Source of the DNA: Trichobilharzia regenti
Lineage: Eukaryota; Platyhelminthes; Trematoda; Strigeidida; Schistosomatidae
Direction of reading: 5' to 3'
Assembly (NCBI GenBank): GCA_944472135.2
Contig: OX235265.1
Span: 93,032,984 to 93,096,983 of the forward strand
DNA length: 64,000 nt
Below the pieces are notes generated by a model, which saw only the letters and a program-made list of their open reading frames with translations, was not told the DNA's origin and did not search any database. How positions within the stretch are numbered: the first letter of the stretch is position 1; each line of letters starts with the position of its first letter. This document shows, piece by piece, positions 31,960 to 43,126 of the stretch. The position numbers and the translations under genes are program-made.

Positions 31960-32461
31960 CGAAGTCGTGTGATTCACGCAACTCATTCGTTTGTGGTACT
32001 GACTATTTTTTTTGACGTATCAATTTTTTTTATATACAGTACCACCGAACACAAAAATTTTTTTTCCAACAGTTCATGTAACATACACAAAAAAATTAAT
32101 TAGATGTATTTTTTTTCGATGTTCTGAACTTAGCATTATTTTACTGTATAGTAAATGCACATCATTTTTTTTAACCAAAAAGCTCATTTCGTACATTTTC
32201 CTCGACATGGTTCTTAGCGTTCTTGTTTTCTTTTCCAGGTGCGACGGGCACTGGACAGGAAACAAACGAAGCACGGAATCCAACGAAAAACAACAAGGAA
32301 GCTATGTACAAACACCCTATTAGCATAGGCAGACAAACCAGTAGGCATACCACCAAGCCGCTCGGAAGATTTTTTTCACCCGAAAGGGAACCATCGAGTT
32401 TTTTTTACTTCCGGCTGGTTCTGTCTTAGGGTCCTCACGACCCCACTAGGGGGGAGTGAGC
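31960..32461 (+). other. 3' untranslated part of the Gypsy element, with polypurine tract
   Basis: Contains several T8-T9 runs and ends with AGGGGGGAGTGAG (32448-32460), the expected primer for plus-strand DNA synthesis, next to the 3' LTR. Open frames here are not convincing. Confidence 0.7.
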
Positions 32462-32761
32462 TGTAGCGGTAAATAATTCCCCAAAATTATTGACCACAGC
32501 AATCACTCATTGGATGCTGACCACCACTGTTTAAGTCGACTTGTTTAGCTGAAGGCTTCCGGTCAAGCATCCCCGCCATTTGGTACTCCGTCGTGTCACG
32601 TGCACGATCACTAGCTAGCTAAGCGTTCGTCTAACGGCTTGTTTTGGTTCCGAAATATATTACGAAGTTTGGACGATCAATTATTGGCTTTTGCTTTGTC
32701 TTTGGTACGTGAGAATAAAATAATTAGAAGTTGCTGTATGAGATATCCGTCAACCTTTAAA
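32462..32761 (+). repeat. 3' LTR of the Gypsy element
   Basis: TGTAGCGGTAAATAATTCC to CAACCTTTAAA, same length as the 5' LTR and about 98 percent identical by eye. Confidence 0.92.
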
Positions 32762-33585
32762 GTTTGAATTTGGGGGGTGCACGGGGTCTGACAGTACGGC
32801 TTTTGCTCATTTTGTACAGAATTTTATATGTCTCTCGACTATAATATTGGCAAGCTCACGCAGTGGCATACCATAAGCCCTACTCACAGCATGTATTACT
32901 CTTCGTAATATGATGTAGTCTTTTTTGAGAAGCCCAGGAAAGTTTTATGGAGAGCAATAGATTACAATATGTAAAATACAGGAGTTTACAAACTGGAGAA
33001 GTAAAGGTTGGTTGATACCTGATTGTCTTAACTTTTTAATGTAGAGGGTAAGACGAAACATTTTCTTAGAGATTGATAAGATGTGGGATGACCATGAAAG
33101 GTCATCAGAGGAAAAAACTAATCCAAGGTATTTAATGCTTGACTTGGTTTCAATTTCAGTGCCATCTATGCTACAGGCATCATGGGAACTAACTAACCAG
33201 TTCATGTATGTTACGTCGATGCTTGAAAGTAAAGTTAACTTCCCCTGACATTTAGAAGGATTTAACATAAGACCATTTGACTTAGATACCACTTGCTTAT
33301 GTCCAACAGAAAGCTACTGAGTTACAGATACAATCAGATCATCCGCATATTTGACAAAGTTAGTAGTTTCGTTTATATGAGATAAGTCGTGTAGAAAGAA
33401 GAGGAGAGGGGATGGCACCTTGAGGAACCCTGGTTTTTGTAACCTAGGCAGAAGAAGATTTGCCATTATATATACAGTATACTGCATTCTATCAGAGAAA
33501 TAAGAATGCAACCAACTATTAGCCCAGGATCCTGTTTGTGTCAACGATAGCTTATTTAATAAAAGACCCCTAGGTACAGAGTGAT
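32762..33585 (-). mobile_element. CR1-like LINE, RT part (right of nested Gypsy)
   Basis: Continues the copy at 28842-29342. Minus strand frames: LWYCSP-like region, MFRLTLYIKKLRQSGINQPL (33292-32945), LMLNPSKCQ, NFVKYADDLIVS and WANSWLHSYFSDRMQYTVY (33544-33314). One or two frameshifts. Cut at 33585, where an endonuclease-region piece in opposite orientation follows. Confidence 0.85.
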
Positions 33586-33744
33586 GGACATCAATATGCC
33601 TGCTATCAAATATTATTGTTATCTAAAGTGTATGGTTAATTTCTAACGTTTGACGTTTATTAAGTCAGTCTGCGTCTTAAATGAGTGAAATTATACAACA
33701 CAGATTGACAGAGCTGATCTGGCTAACAGGCAATACTTATTGAC
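33586..33744 (+). repeat. copy of the 26650-26808 segment (CR1 5' region), inverted to its neighbour
   Basis: Almost identical to 26650-26808 (TGGACATCAA, then GCTATCAAATATTATTGTTA and TTGACAGAGCTGATCTGGCT). In 26.6 kb it leads into the LINE endonuclease; here it is attached to the minus-strand RT part in opposite direction, as in a 5'-inverted LINE insertion. Confidence 0.65.
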
Positions 33745-33807
33745 ATGGGTGGTACACGACTACTCATTTCAATCAATGAGTAGTATAAATGTTTACGCTA
33801 AAAAATG

Positions 33808-33920
33808 ACAATATATATATTCCAATAAGCGTCAAACCTTAGAAATGAAACACTGTTGATAACAATAATATTTGATAATATTGTAGTCTCTTTAATCACT
33901 CTAAGGCATCCACATGAAAT
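33808..33920 (-). repeat. diverged minus-strand copy of the same segment
   Basis: In + reading: AATAAGCGTCAAACCTTAGA, GATAACAATAATATTTGATA, TTAATCACTC, the reverse complement of 26640-26770. Forms an imperfect foldback with 33586-33744. Confidence 0.55.
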
Positions 33921-34345
33921 TTTTAATCTTACTTTGGATAATTAACACAATGCTTAATTGAAATAAACACAACTGGATACATGTTCCCACATATACTCCC
34001 ATGATACACACTGATTTATGAATCTCATTTTTATGGAGGCTTGATTAGTAGTTCATTCGTTTTGCATAGGTTGTGTGGGATGGGATGGAGGGGAAAGAAT
34101 ATTAGCAACAACAACTCATGTTCGTGTTGCAATAAAATGTTTAATTATGAAATGAAAAAAAAGTGAATTCCTCCAACCTCTGTAGTTCGTAGATCCAGTT
34201 CTTTCTGTCTTTCTAAATCAACATGTAACTTTTAGAAAATTTAAATTTTATAAACACTAAGACTATTTTATCTAATTGTCCAGATTCTAGAATGAATTCA
34301 TGTCTTGAACAAATACATATATGTGTGCATTAATTAGTCTTTTAG
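33921..34345. other. spacer, no gene seen
   Basis: AT-rich, no recognised motif. Confidence 0.4.
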
Positions 34346-36190
34346 ATGGGGAGTGACCAGCTTAAATCATTGGCCTACCTAATTCCCCACAGAAGGAATG
34401 CAAACTTACAGGCGGTTGTATATCTAGTAGAAGTGAACTTCAGAGAAGAAACGTTTGAAGAAACTAGGGGAGGAGCAGATATTTTCTGAAAGTTTATATG
34501 AAGAAATCAGACCAACGGGCACGTATACGCCAAGATTGTATGGCCTACCTAATGTGCATTAACCGGTACTACTGTTAAGATCAATACTTGATATGCAAAA
34601 TTCGCCCTACCATGCATGCTCTAGCTAGATGGTTAGTAAATATTGTCAAACCTTTACATGATAAGATAGTGAAATATAGCGTCAAAGATGTGTCTGAATT
34701 CGTAGACACAATAAAAGATTTAAATAGCAAGGACAAAACCATGATATCTCTGGACATAACATCGTTATTCACAAATGTACCTCTAGTAGAAACAGTTAAC
34801 TACATATGTGAACAAGTGGATAACCAGTCCATAAACATTGGCATCCGTAATGAAATCCAAGAGGAATTGTTATTAAGATGTACCGTGAATGTAAACTTCA
34901 AATTTGACGGCACGCCTTACAGGCAAGTGGATGGGGTAGCGATGGGCTCCCCATCGAGTCCTATTTTGGCTGATTTCTTTCTAAGTAAGCTAGAAAATGG
35001 ACCTTTGAACAACCTTGTCAGAAAGTTCTCATTTTAATGCCGGCATATGGATGACACTTTCATTCTTTGTGATAATGATTCGAATAGGAGTACAATAATT
35101 ACTGAATTCAATGAAGTACATTCGGCTATGAGTTTGACATGTGAAGAGGAATCCCAAGACAGAATCGCCTTCCTGGACGTCCTACTACCCAGAAAACCAG
35201 ATGGTAGCATAAAAAGAAATTTGCATGGAAAAAGTATTTGGACAGGACAGTATACACATTTCCACAGCTTCGTCCCTATCAAGTGCAAAAGAAATTTAGT
35301 GAAGACCCTAACTCAGCCACAGAGTTAGAGTTATATGCTCAGAAGAAGTAATTCAAGATGAATGAAGCATTGTATATGATACTTTGATCGAAAATGGCTA
35401 GCCCGACAAATTTATCAAGGAACACATGACAAAGAAAGCGGAAAAGGTCTACTCACTATCTGTAAACAAGAAGCCACTTTATATACGACTTCAATTCAAC
35501 GGCAATATACCAATTGAGATAATTACGAGGAAGTTAAGAGAATCAGTTCAAACAACTTTTAATGCTGGCGAACTACGCGTATTATTCTCTACACGACCGA
35601 TGGTACTACCTCGACTGAAAGATGAAGTACCTAGACTAGACTAGCTACTTCAAATTTTATCTACCAATTCAACTGCGCTTGTATTGGATCGAGTTACATT
35701 GGCCGTTGCTCTAGGAACTTGACTTTTCGTGCTCACTCGAGAACATCTCCCACTATGGCTAAGTAAAGGCATAGTGAAAACCATTAACAGTTCGATATTG
35801 GACCATCTGGTGAACATCGGCCAGCCACAAAGCCAGCCAGCCAGCGTGGAAGAATCCTTCTCTGTCATCATCTACCGGGTGCCTAATAAATTTCCACAAT
35901 CATCGAAGTACCACATGCTCTAAACAGCAGAGGCTATTGCAACTCGCCTCAAACAACCAGTGCTCTATGTTCAAAAGAAGCAAGTTCAGCTGGCCATTAC
36001 TACTGCCCTGACCGGCCTTCAGTAGAGACTATAAATTCATGAATTTGTAATATTATCTTTCCTAATTTGCCTTTCTGACATTCAGTGTGTATTGTTATGT
36101 TGATGCTATTGAGCTGTAATCAATCAATATTATTGATTCGATGTTATTTAAACAGCATTAATGTTGTGGTTCATTACACTAATTCATTCA
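34346..36190 (+). mobile_element. Penelope-like element, RT plus GIY-YIG, most complete copy
   Basis: RT: RPTGTYTPRLYGLPNVH (34510), then the frame 34588-35037 with TMISLDITSLFTNVPL and DGVAMGSPSSPILADFFLSK. After a TAA, MDDTFILCDND (catalytic aspartates at 35050-35055), AFLDVLLPRKPDGSIKRN. Further frames reach the GIY-YIG nuclease at 35655-35720 (YQFNCACIGSSYIGR) and KQPVLYVQKKQVQLAI (35950-35995). Defects: TAA at about 34561, TAA at 35035, frameshifts near 35320, 35640 and 35780. The 3' UTR to 36190 matches that of 50160-50330. Same subfamily as 50160-50790. Confidence 0.85.
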
Positions 36191-36469
36191 TTCACTATAA
36201 TATGTATACATAACTGTAGTGTAGTGGCAGTGTAGTCCGAACATCCGCTCAGAATCCAAGAGAAGAATAATTTGTGTGCGACTGAATGTATTTTACCTAT
36301 CCATCAATTTTTATTTCTAAGAATACAGAATAGGGATGATCAACAAAAATGAAATAGAAATTGTGAATTTGAAGTCATTAAAATGAGCGAAAAAAAGGAA
36401 TTAGAAACAAAGCCAGCGAACAGACTCATGAAATAAGGAAGGCAAATTCAGGAATAATGGTGATTCAAT
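36191..36469. other. spacer, no gene seen
   Basis: Nothing recognised. Confidence 0.4.
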
Positions 36470-36810
36470 GATGGTTGGAGGCAATCGGCCACAGGAAGCC
36501 TCGCTTGACCTAGGTTTCGGACTTGTTGGTACTCACCAGTCAGCAAGGCACCTCTGCAACCTTGAAGGAACTCATTTACTCTTCTGAGAATCGAACCCGT
36601 GTCAACCAGTGGATGATACAGTCGGAGACATTACCACTGAGCTATTCGGGCTCGCGATTAACCTCTAGTATCATCAAGTCAATGTGCACCATGATGGTGA
36701 GCTATCTAGAATGGTGACCATAGCACAAACTCGACTGATAGAATTTAGTCTGCACCAACGATAAGACTAGACACGTCACATTAGTTACTAGTGTCCAATC
36801 AAATTATTGA
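36470..36810 (-). repeat. SINE S2, minus strand
   Basis: Minus strand: CGAATAGCTCAGTGGTAATG (box A), then CGGGTTCGATTC (box B), tail CTGTGGCCGATTGCCTCCAA. The right flank with TGTGCACCATGATGGTGAGC also flanks the copy at 17456. Confidence 0.7.
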
Positions 36811-36884
36811 TGATATCTTTTCTGCATTCCTTAGCATTCCTAACAGAATGTAAGACTTCAAGTTTCAGTAACAGTGATATTAGT

Positions 36885-37320
36885 TTTATTATTATTATTT
36901 CCTTTAATTCCTAGAGGAACATAGGGCTTCAACCGTACGTCTCCATTGCGTTCGGTTCTTTGCTAAAGTTTTCTCCTGGCTCCAAGTCTGACCACATGCT
37001 TTCATCTCCTCTTCACATGACCTCCTCTACTCCATGTCACCCTCGCACTGAAAACCAACTCTCCGCTCCCCTTTCAGGCTCACTCCACTCGAGAGCTTGT
37101 CTAGTGATGTCACTCACTTGATGGTTTGTTTTATCAGAGTGTGGCCAATCAATCTCCATTTCTTCCTGCCTATTTGTTGCACAATTGGTTGCTGCTTGGT
37201 ATTTTTAGTGGGACAGAACTGTTAGCCTCAAGCCCACCCTTCCTTCTTTACCGGCCTCATATACCTGCTAAGAGGGGTATTAGCAGTGCATCAGGTGGGG
37301 CCAAACCCGAACCATATGCG
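36885..37320 (-). mobile_element. RTE-A LINE 3' fragment
   Basis: Tail TTAATTCCTAGAGGAACATAGGG (+ reading) and C-terminal part, diverged, closest to 24295. After about 37200 it gives way to S3-like sequence (CAAGCCCACCCTTCCTTCTT). Confidence 0.7.
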
Positions 37321-37504
37321 TGGTCGGTATACTAAATCAGGATAATTGTGGAAAATACTCATGAGAAGCCACTTAGCATGGTGGTCACATGACAAACTCG
37401 ACTGACAGAATTCAGTCTGACACAAAGATAGGACTATAGATCCATTACACTAGTTACTGACTAGTGTCCAATCAAAATATCCAATACAGTCTTACAGGAG
37501 ATAA

Positions 37505-37680
37505 ATCCCCAGTCTGAGTAGCTCAGTCGTAATGTATATGACTGCAGCATCCACTGGGTGATGTAAGTTCGAATCGCGAAAGGAACATTAGCTTCTTCAA
37601 GGTAGCCCAAAACCTAGGTGAAGCGAAGTTTCCTGTGGCCAATTGCCTTTAACCACCTAACGTCAATAAAGGTATCTTTC
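37505..37680 (+). repeat. SINE S2, plus strand
   Basis: GTCTGAGTAGCTCAGTCGTA (box A), GTAAGTTCGAATC (box B), then CTAGGTGAAGCGAAGTTTCC and the tail CTGTGGCCAATTGCC. A tRNA-like head that cannot fold as a normal tRNA, so not annotated as tRNA. Confidence 0.65.
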
Positions 37681-37772
37681 AAGACGATTTCATTTTCTGA
37701 AGCTCTCACCATACACATTGAAAAGCGGGAGCTGTCTGTTCTAAAGAAACTAGCTGAACCTCAAAATTCACC

Positions 37773-37949
37773 ATGAATCTGGTTCCGTTCAACTCCTTAG
37801 TTTTTGTCGCTTGCTTTTTCATTCCCTTCATTTATTCTTCATTTTCAGATAAAAGGAAACTATTATTTCAATTTATTTCCATGCCCATCTCATTCTCACC
37901 TGCATTCATTAAAAACTATTTTCTAATCCTGTGGCATTTTTATTTCTAA
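37773..37949 (+). CDS. candidate small secreted protein or first exon
   Basis: 58 codons from ATG. The first 25 residues (MNLVPFNSLVFVACFFIPFI, then YSSFS) look like a signal peptide with a cleavable SFS|DK end; the rest is basic and hydrophobic. AATAAA near 38088 could serve as poly(A) signal. Inside, TTCATTTTCAG could also be a splice acceptor, so the frame may be two unrelated pieces. Signal-peptide first exons are typical of schistosome micro-exon genes, but nothing here proves one. Confidence 0.25.
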   Translation: MNLVPFNSLVFVACFFIPFIYSSFSDKRKLLFQFISMPISFSPAFIKNYFLILWHFYF

Positions 37950-38264
37950 GCCCCTTATAATCTATAATTCACAACATTAAACCTTCATATCAAGTTGAAA
38001 ATTATCATCACTTTTAGCCGCCACCCCTCCTTTGTTATTATGTGGAATTACATAATGATGATTGTATCTGTGTAAACCGATGTATATAAATAAATGCGAT
38101 TGTACAGTTGCTTTTGGCAGTGGAATTGCTCAACTTCTTGTTATTTTCTCTGTAGATCAGTATAAGACAGAACACAAAGTTTATTTTAGTGACTATGTTG
38201 GTTGGATTTTACTTCTGTTCATGACGAGAATATGATAATCAATTGTGGGTTTTAACTGACAAAA

Positions 38265-38448
38265 AAGGATTGGTAGAAAACCTGGGAGTACTGCAGAGCT
38301 GTCACGTCAGCCTAGTTCGGGACTCTTCATCAGTACGTACCCATCGGGATTCGAACCCAGGACCTTCTGATTACAAGGCTAGCGAGCTCGTAGACCATTG
38401 GTTCTGTAACCGATGTCAGCTCATGATGAAATCCTGCATGCAATCAAA
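38265..38448. repeat. SINE S1, minus strand, with inverted tail
   Basis: Minus strand: GGGTTCGAATCC-type box B, CTGATGA intact, AGA insertion, GTCC, degraded 3' core (GTGACAGC for GAAACAGC). From about 38405 a plus-strand S1 tail (GATGTCAGCTCATGATGAAA) follows, forming a facing pair. It abuts the PLE at 38449. Confidence 0.7.
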
Positions 38449-39160
38449 CAACATTGAATCAGTCATGCAGAAAGACAGGTGCGAATGTTTTCCAGGTCAT
38501 GTTCTATCTGGGAAAGACTGGTACTCGCCAATCCTCGATTCTCCAAACTGCGTATATCAATTTGAGTGTGTTTGTGGAAGCAAAAATATAGGTCGTACGA
38601 AAAGGCGATTGTCTGCTCGCATGATGGAGCATTTGCCAAAAGGGTTGAAAACAGTTGAGTGCAAAGTGCTAAAATTCTCAATAACAAAACATCTTGTGGA
38701 CTACGGACATTATATCAACTCTGTCAAGTCATTCACTACTGTCAGCAGACAAAGAAACAGGAAGATGCTTGCAGTTGCAGAGGCTTGCGCAATTCGAGTT
38801 TATAAACCAGGTCTCTGTGTACAAAAGCAGATGGTCGTCACTCTGAATCTACCATAGTAATACGTTGTTATTATTATTATTGATTCATTTAAAACTATCC
38901 TTTATCAGTAGGATTATCTTAACTGACTTCAGCACTATTACTATTTTTATTATAACTATTACTATTGATATTAGTCTGTTTGCAATTCTTGTTATATTCT
39001 CTAATGACTAATTGTTTATCTAAGTGATGTAATTGAAGCCCAATGCAATTCATCTTAATTTCGATCTCTCATACTCCCTCTCCCTTATCTATTTGAACAT
39101 GACCTGGAAAACATTCGCACGTGTCTTTCTGCATGACTAATTCAATGTAGTTGTTTACTT
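38449..39160 (+). mobile_element. Penelope-like element, GIY-YIG end, with inverted arm
   Basis: The frame up to the stop at 38857 encodes CVYQFECVCGSKNIGRTKRR, LSARMMEHLPKGL, SITKHLVDYGHYINSVKSF and AVAEACAIRVYKPGLCVQKQ: a complete GIY-YIG nuclease domain with its cysteines, no stop. Bases 38449-38505 return as reverse complement at about 39094-39152 with few mismatches, so the element is bounded by a foldback. The RT is missing. Confidence 0.82.
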
Positions 39161-39632
39161 ATCAGTCTTATATCTCCCAATGTAATTTCCGTGTATGTAG
39201 AGTATTCAGCTGACGAGTTCTGCCAAAATTTGATGAATTCATTGAATTCTGCTTTACTAACCACATTTGTTGCTTGTTTTTAAATTCGTATCAAGAAATA
39301 CATTTTTTGACAATATAAATAGCACTGAAAGATTACAACATTATACAATCAGACGGGTATTAAACAAACACCCCTTTCAGCTTGAATTATAACAAATATA
39401 TGCACCTATGGGACAATATATATATGCCTGTTAGAGGTGTAGTTATTTAGAAATTGTTAAACTTGGTTTTTTAAAACATTCGTCCTGAAACTAGGACACT
39501 GATCGACAACATGGATGGAAGTTGTCTGTTAAAAGTATTTTAATAAATTATATCTTGTGTCTGAAATTTCCTAAGTGATACATTTTCCTCTATTTCAGCT
39601 TCGCTATCAAGAATATATATATATATATATTA
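39161..39632. other. spacer with short (TA)n
   Basis: AT-rich; (AT)n at 39613-39630. No gene seen. Confidence 0.45.
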
Positions 39633-41235
39633 TTGCTATTATTACTCCCTTGGGTTCCTAGTGGAACATAGGGCTCACCTGCACGTCTCCACTTGCTTCA
39701 GTCTTCTGCTCTACTTTTCACCTCCACCCATCCATGTCAATCCATACTGTATCAAACAAATCCTCTTCACACCATCTCCTCCATGTCACCCACCATTGCA
39801 CTGATGTCCCACTCGCCGCGTGCTTCCTTTCGGCCTGGTTCCACTCGAGAAATGGCCTGACGCGCGCGCGATGTCACTCAGTGGCGGCCTCCTCAGCGAG
39901 TGGGCGTCCAATCCATCCATCTCCACTTTCTCCTGCATATTTGTTGGTTGGCGATTGGTTTGTTCTTGTTTTGTTTGTCTGTTCCCATAGTTTGGTTGGT
40001 TGTTGGTGATTCTTTCCGGCCTGGCTATCCGATCTTCAGTATAGATCCAGTGAAGACAGTTTCTGATTGATAAAGGTCTGCATCGCAACAGGCTGTTGGA
40101 AATATTCTTTGTGACTCTCCCGCCAAGTTTCTGATCCGTATAGAAGAAGTGACTGACTTGACCAAGTTTGTATTGAAAATCCGACCGAATTTTGTTGTTG
40201 ATGCTGGCTGAGTGGCGAAGATTTCCAGATTGGTTTCAGGTTGGTGAATGTGTTTCTCGCTCGCCTTCCCGATTCTCGCTCGATTTGACATCCTCGTCCG
40301 TTCCGACTTCCTGTAGTTGAGACAATGCTGAATGCTAGATAAGTGAATGAATGAAGTAACCAACCTCTTTCAAATCCCTCCCGTTGATGGTGATTGGCGC
40401 TGGATGTTGGTGCTGTTGTTGTTGGATGGTTGGTTGGTTATTTTCATAACCTCCGTCTTGTCTATGTTCACCTGGATTCCTGTCTTCGCCGGCTGCTTCT
40501 TCGACCAGTTCGTCGGTCGTTTTTCGCTTGTAAGTCTTCGATTTTGTGACAGTGACATCAAACATAAATCATCCAGGCGCGAAATCCAGGTCTTCTAGGT
40601 TCTTCACGTCGGTTGGTCCAAGATATCCCTGTCTTCTCGTTTCCCACTCACTGTCTGATGCATAATCCAGTCAGTCCACCACAATCAGGAATATCATTGG
40701 TGATAATAAGCCAGCACCCTTGTCTGACTCCTGTGTTTACTCCAAACGCCTCGGTGAGTTTTCCGTTGTGGATCACTTGACATGTTCCGTTGTCGTACAG
40801 CTGTTGAATGAGGTTGATGAATGTTTGAGCCACTGTACGCCGTAGTCCTCGTGTAGTTTCCAAATTACTTTGCGGTCAACGCTGTCTGTCGAAGGCCTTC
40901 TCAAAATCTATTAAGTTGAAGTAGAGATTTGATTGCCATTCTATGCTTTGTTGTGTGATGATGATGCGTAGAGTTGCAATTTGGTCAGAACATGATTTTC
41001 CTGGCTTTCCTGAATCCAGCTTGTTCTGGTTGGAGTTCCGCATCCGGTGCGTCCTTTATTCTCTCCAGAATGATGTGACTCAGGATTTTACTTGGTGTCG
41101 ATAGGAGCATTATTCCTCGCCAGTTCTTGTAGAGACAGACGCAAGTTGCCCTTCTTTGGTAGTTTCACGAGGTAACCTTTCCTCCAGTCAGTAGGCACCT
41201 TTCACTCCTTCCAGACTTTTTGCAATAATGGAGGA
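39633..41235 (-). mobile_element. RTE-A LINE, about 1.6 kb
   Basis: Left end is the tail TTGGGTTCCTAGTGGAACATAGGG (+ reading). Minus-strand frames: NCLHWIYTEDRIARPERITN (40088-39786), KTGIQVNIDKTEVMKI (40561-40370), YDNGTCQVIHNGKLTEAFGV (40863-40648) up to the region equivalent to 5600 in the copy at 4092. Frameshifts throughout. At its right end it meets an RTE-A tail in opposite orientation. Confidence 0.85.
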
Positions 41236-41385
41236 GGAGTAGATGAGAGATTATTAGTAATCGTGGATGCAGCTGAAAAGGACAGCAGAGAATAGAACCA
41301 CGTGAAGACGTGTTTTTGGAAGCCTTATATTTTTCACTTGGAAGCCTAGGGAACAATAATAAATAATAGTAATAATAACAATACT
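41236..41385 (+). mobile_element. RTE-A LINE 3' tail, plus strand
   Basis: GGATGCAGCTGAAAAGGACAGC, GAACCACGTGAAGACGTG, TTGGAAGCCTAGGGAACAATAATAAATAA: the plus-strand 3' terminus of RTE-A. It lies back to back with 39633-41235, so both outer ends are 3' tails. Confidence 0.6.
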
Positions 41386-41610
41386 CGTGGAACGACCAAT
41401 ATAACTAACTCCGTAGGACCAGGTGGCCTGACATACCCACACAGAAGTGGCCATATGCCAGATCTTGCCTTTTAGACTTCCGAAGACCACTGGACGACTG
41501 AGGAACACTACCTTTTGCGTTTCTGTAAAGAATATTGAAATTATTCTGTTAAGAATATCCCACTGGATTCAGCTTTTAAACTTAATAAGGAATCCTGTTT
41601 AACCGATTCG
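41386..41610. other. spacer, no gene seen
   Basis: Nothing recognised apart from (ATA)n at its borders. Confidence 0.4.
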
Positions 41611-42482
41611 ATAATAATAATAATAATTTGCTTTATTGCAAATCAGTACTTGTGATACAGAATGGGATTCTCACCATTTCACTACAGTATTGCATCCAGT
41701 TGTGTAAATTAACAATAAATAAAATTCTACATAGATTAAGGGTAATCTCGGTTAGTTTTGAAAACAACACATTGGCATGTCGGTAGCAAAGCCAAAAGTG
41801 AACAGAATGTTTGAAGGTGTTGGAAAAGTAGATGGTAGCATATTCACTGGCGTAAGCGGTAACAAAAAGGTCGAGATATAGAGAGTGTGAAAGCACGAAG
41901 AAGAAGAATGTTTTAAGTAGAGTTTGTAAGGAAGAGAGAAACAAAGCAGCACATAACATAAAAAAAGAGAGAGAAAAGGAAAAGAGAGCAAGAAAACGTT
42001 GTACCTATAAATGAAATGAGTTGGAAAGATGAGATCCAGTTGTTCTACTGACTGTTTAATAAGTTAAAGGTTTCTCACCTAATGCTTTCTTTACCGCACG
42101 GAATATGAGCTAAGTAGAGTATGGTACTTTCTAGTGAGAACATATAAATTTTTACATAGCCTTCTCGTTCTTCCTGATGAGATACAAGGGGAGAGTTGTG
42201 AATGAAGAGGGTGGTGTGAGTTAGATAGATAGAATGGATTTAGCCCATTTTTCACATGAGTCCATATGGCTGTCGACCAGAATATTAACAAGCTGTTTAA
42301 GTGGCACATTGCTTACCTTTACCTTGCTGACAACCTTTAACATCCTGCATAATAAGGTATGGCCTTTTTTCAGTAGCCAGCCATGGAAAAACTAAGGGAG
42401 AACAATAGGGAATAATAGGCAGGATGCAAGAGTGAACGAATCGTAGGAGTAGAGGTTGTGTTATACCAGAATGTCTTAACTT
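41611..42482 (-). mobile_element. CR1-like LINE, 3' segment of a 5'-inverted copy
   Basis: 3' tail (TAATAA)n at 41611-41627; 3' UTR and RT C-terminus on the minus strand (LHSQLSPCISSGRTRRLCKN near 42220-42160). Continues to 42482. Bases 42352-42482 reappear exactly inverted at 42967-43097. Confidence 0.85.
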
Positions 42483-42583
42483 TTGTAAGATGAACTATCC
42501 AACCTACAGAAGTAAAGAGTGTTGATTTCTGTTCAATCTGTTGTTTATGTTACATTTTTAATTACTTCATATGATGTTACTGA

Positions 42584-42627
<44 letters not shown>

Positions 42628-42654
42628 AGAAAAAAATGTCAATACGTTTGCGTC
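42483..42654. repeat. junction sequence with (TA)n
   Basis: About 170 bases of unknown origin between the two inverted LINE segments; (TA)n at 42587-42624. Confidence 0.6.
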
Positions 42655-43088
42655 TTTGCCTGTCAAGTGTCAAAGTGACTGCTCTTAACTAAATGGTTTT
42701 TTATCAGAAATAAGCTTGTGGTCGAAGGATAACGGTCTCACCTAAAATCCCCACAAATGTCAAGCAGTCAATTTCACTGTGAGGCATAAATCTGACCTAA
42801 ACAAACTGGTTAGGTTAGCACTCACGAGGTGTGCAACATAGATGGATAGCACTGAAATAGAAACCAAGTCGGAAATTGAACACCTAGGCGTCATTCTATC
42901 TGCTGATCGTTTCATCATATATTGATGATGTCTAAGAAATTATTCCATCTTATCTTCTACATCAAGAAGTTAAGACATTCTGGTATAACACAACCTCTAC
43001 TCCTACGATTCGTTCACTCTTGCATCCTGCCTATTATTCCCTATTGTTCTCCCTTAGTTTTTCCATGGCTGGCTACTGAAAAAAGGCC

Positions 43089-43097
<9 letters not shown>
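42655..43097 (+). mobile_element. CR1-like LINE, inverted 5' segment
   Basis: Plus strand: LPVKCQSDCS (42655), QAVNFTVRHKSDLNKLVRLA, LFHLIFYIKKLRHSGITQPL (frame 42922-43212). It covers LINE positions just upstream of, and overlapping by 131 bp, the minus-strand segment. This is the layout of a twin-primed (5'-inverted) insertion. Confidence 0.8.

Positions 43098-43122
<25 letters not shown>
43094..43122. repeat. (TA)n microsatellite
   Basis: Short TA run between the LINE and the solo LTR. Confidence 0.9.

Positions 43123-43126
<4 letters not shown>

Larger units (their letters stand above)
29343..32761 (+). mobile_element. young, internally deleted Gypsy-type LTR retrotransposon
   Basis: Two 300-bp LTRs (29343-29642, 32462-32761) differ at about six positions. 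Between them: gag, a -1 frameshift signal, protease-RT, and a 3' UTR with a purine tract AGGGGGGAGTGAG (32448-32460). RNase H and nearly all of integrase are missing, so this copy cannot move alone. It lies inside a minus-strand CR1-like LINE; no perfect target-site duplication is visible (GTGT left, GTTT right). A full-length relative elsewhere in the genome is expected. Confidence 0.93.

Noticed and set aside
32012..32429. Several ORFs in the Gypsy 3' region (possible envelope)
   Set aside because: T-run driven frames, overlapping on both strands, no signal peptide plus membrane anchor pattern.
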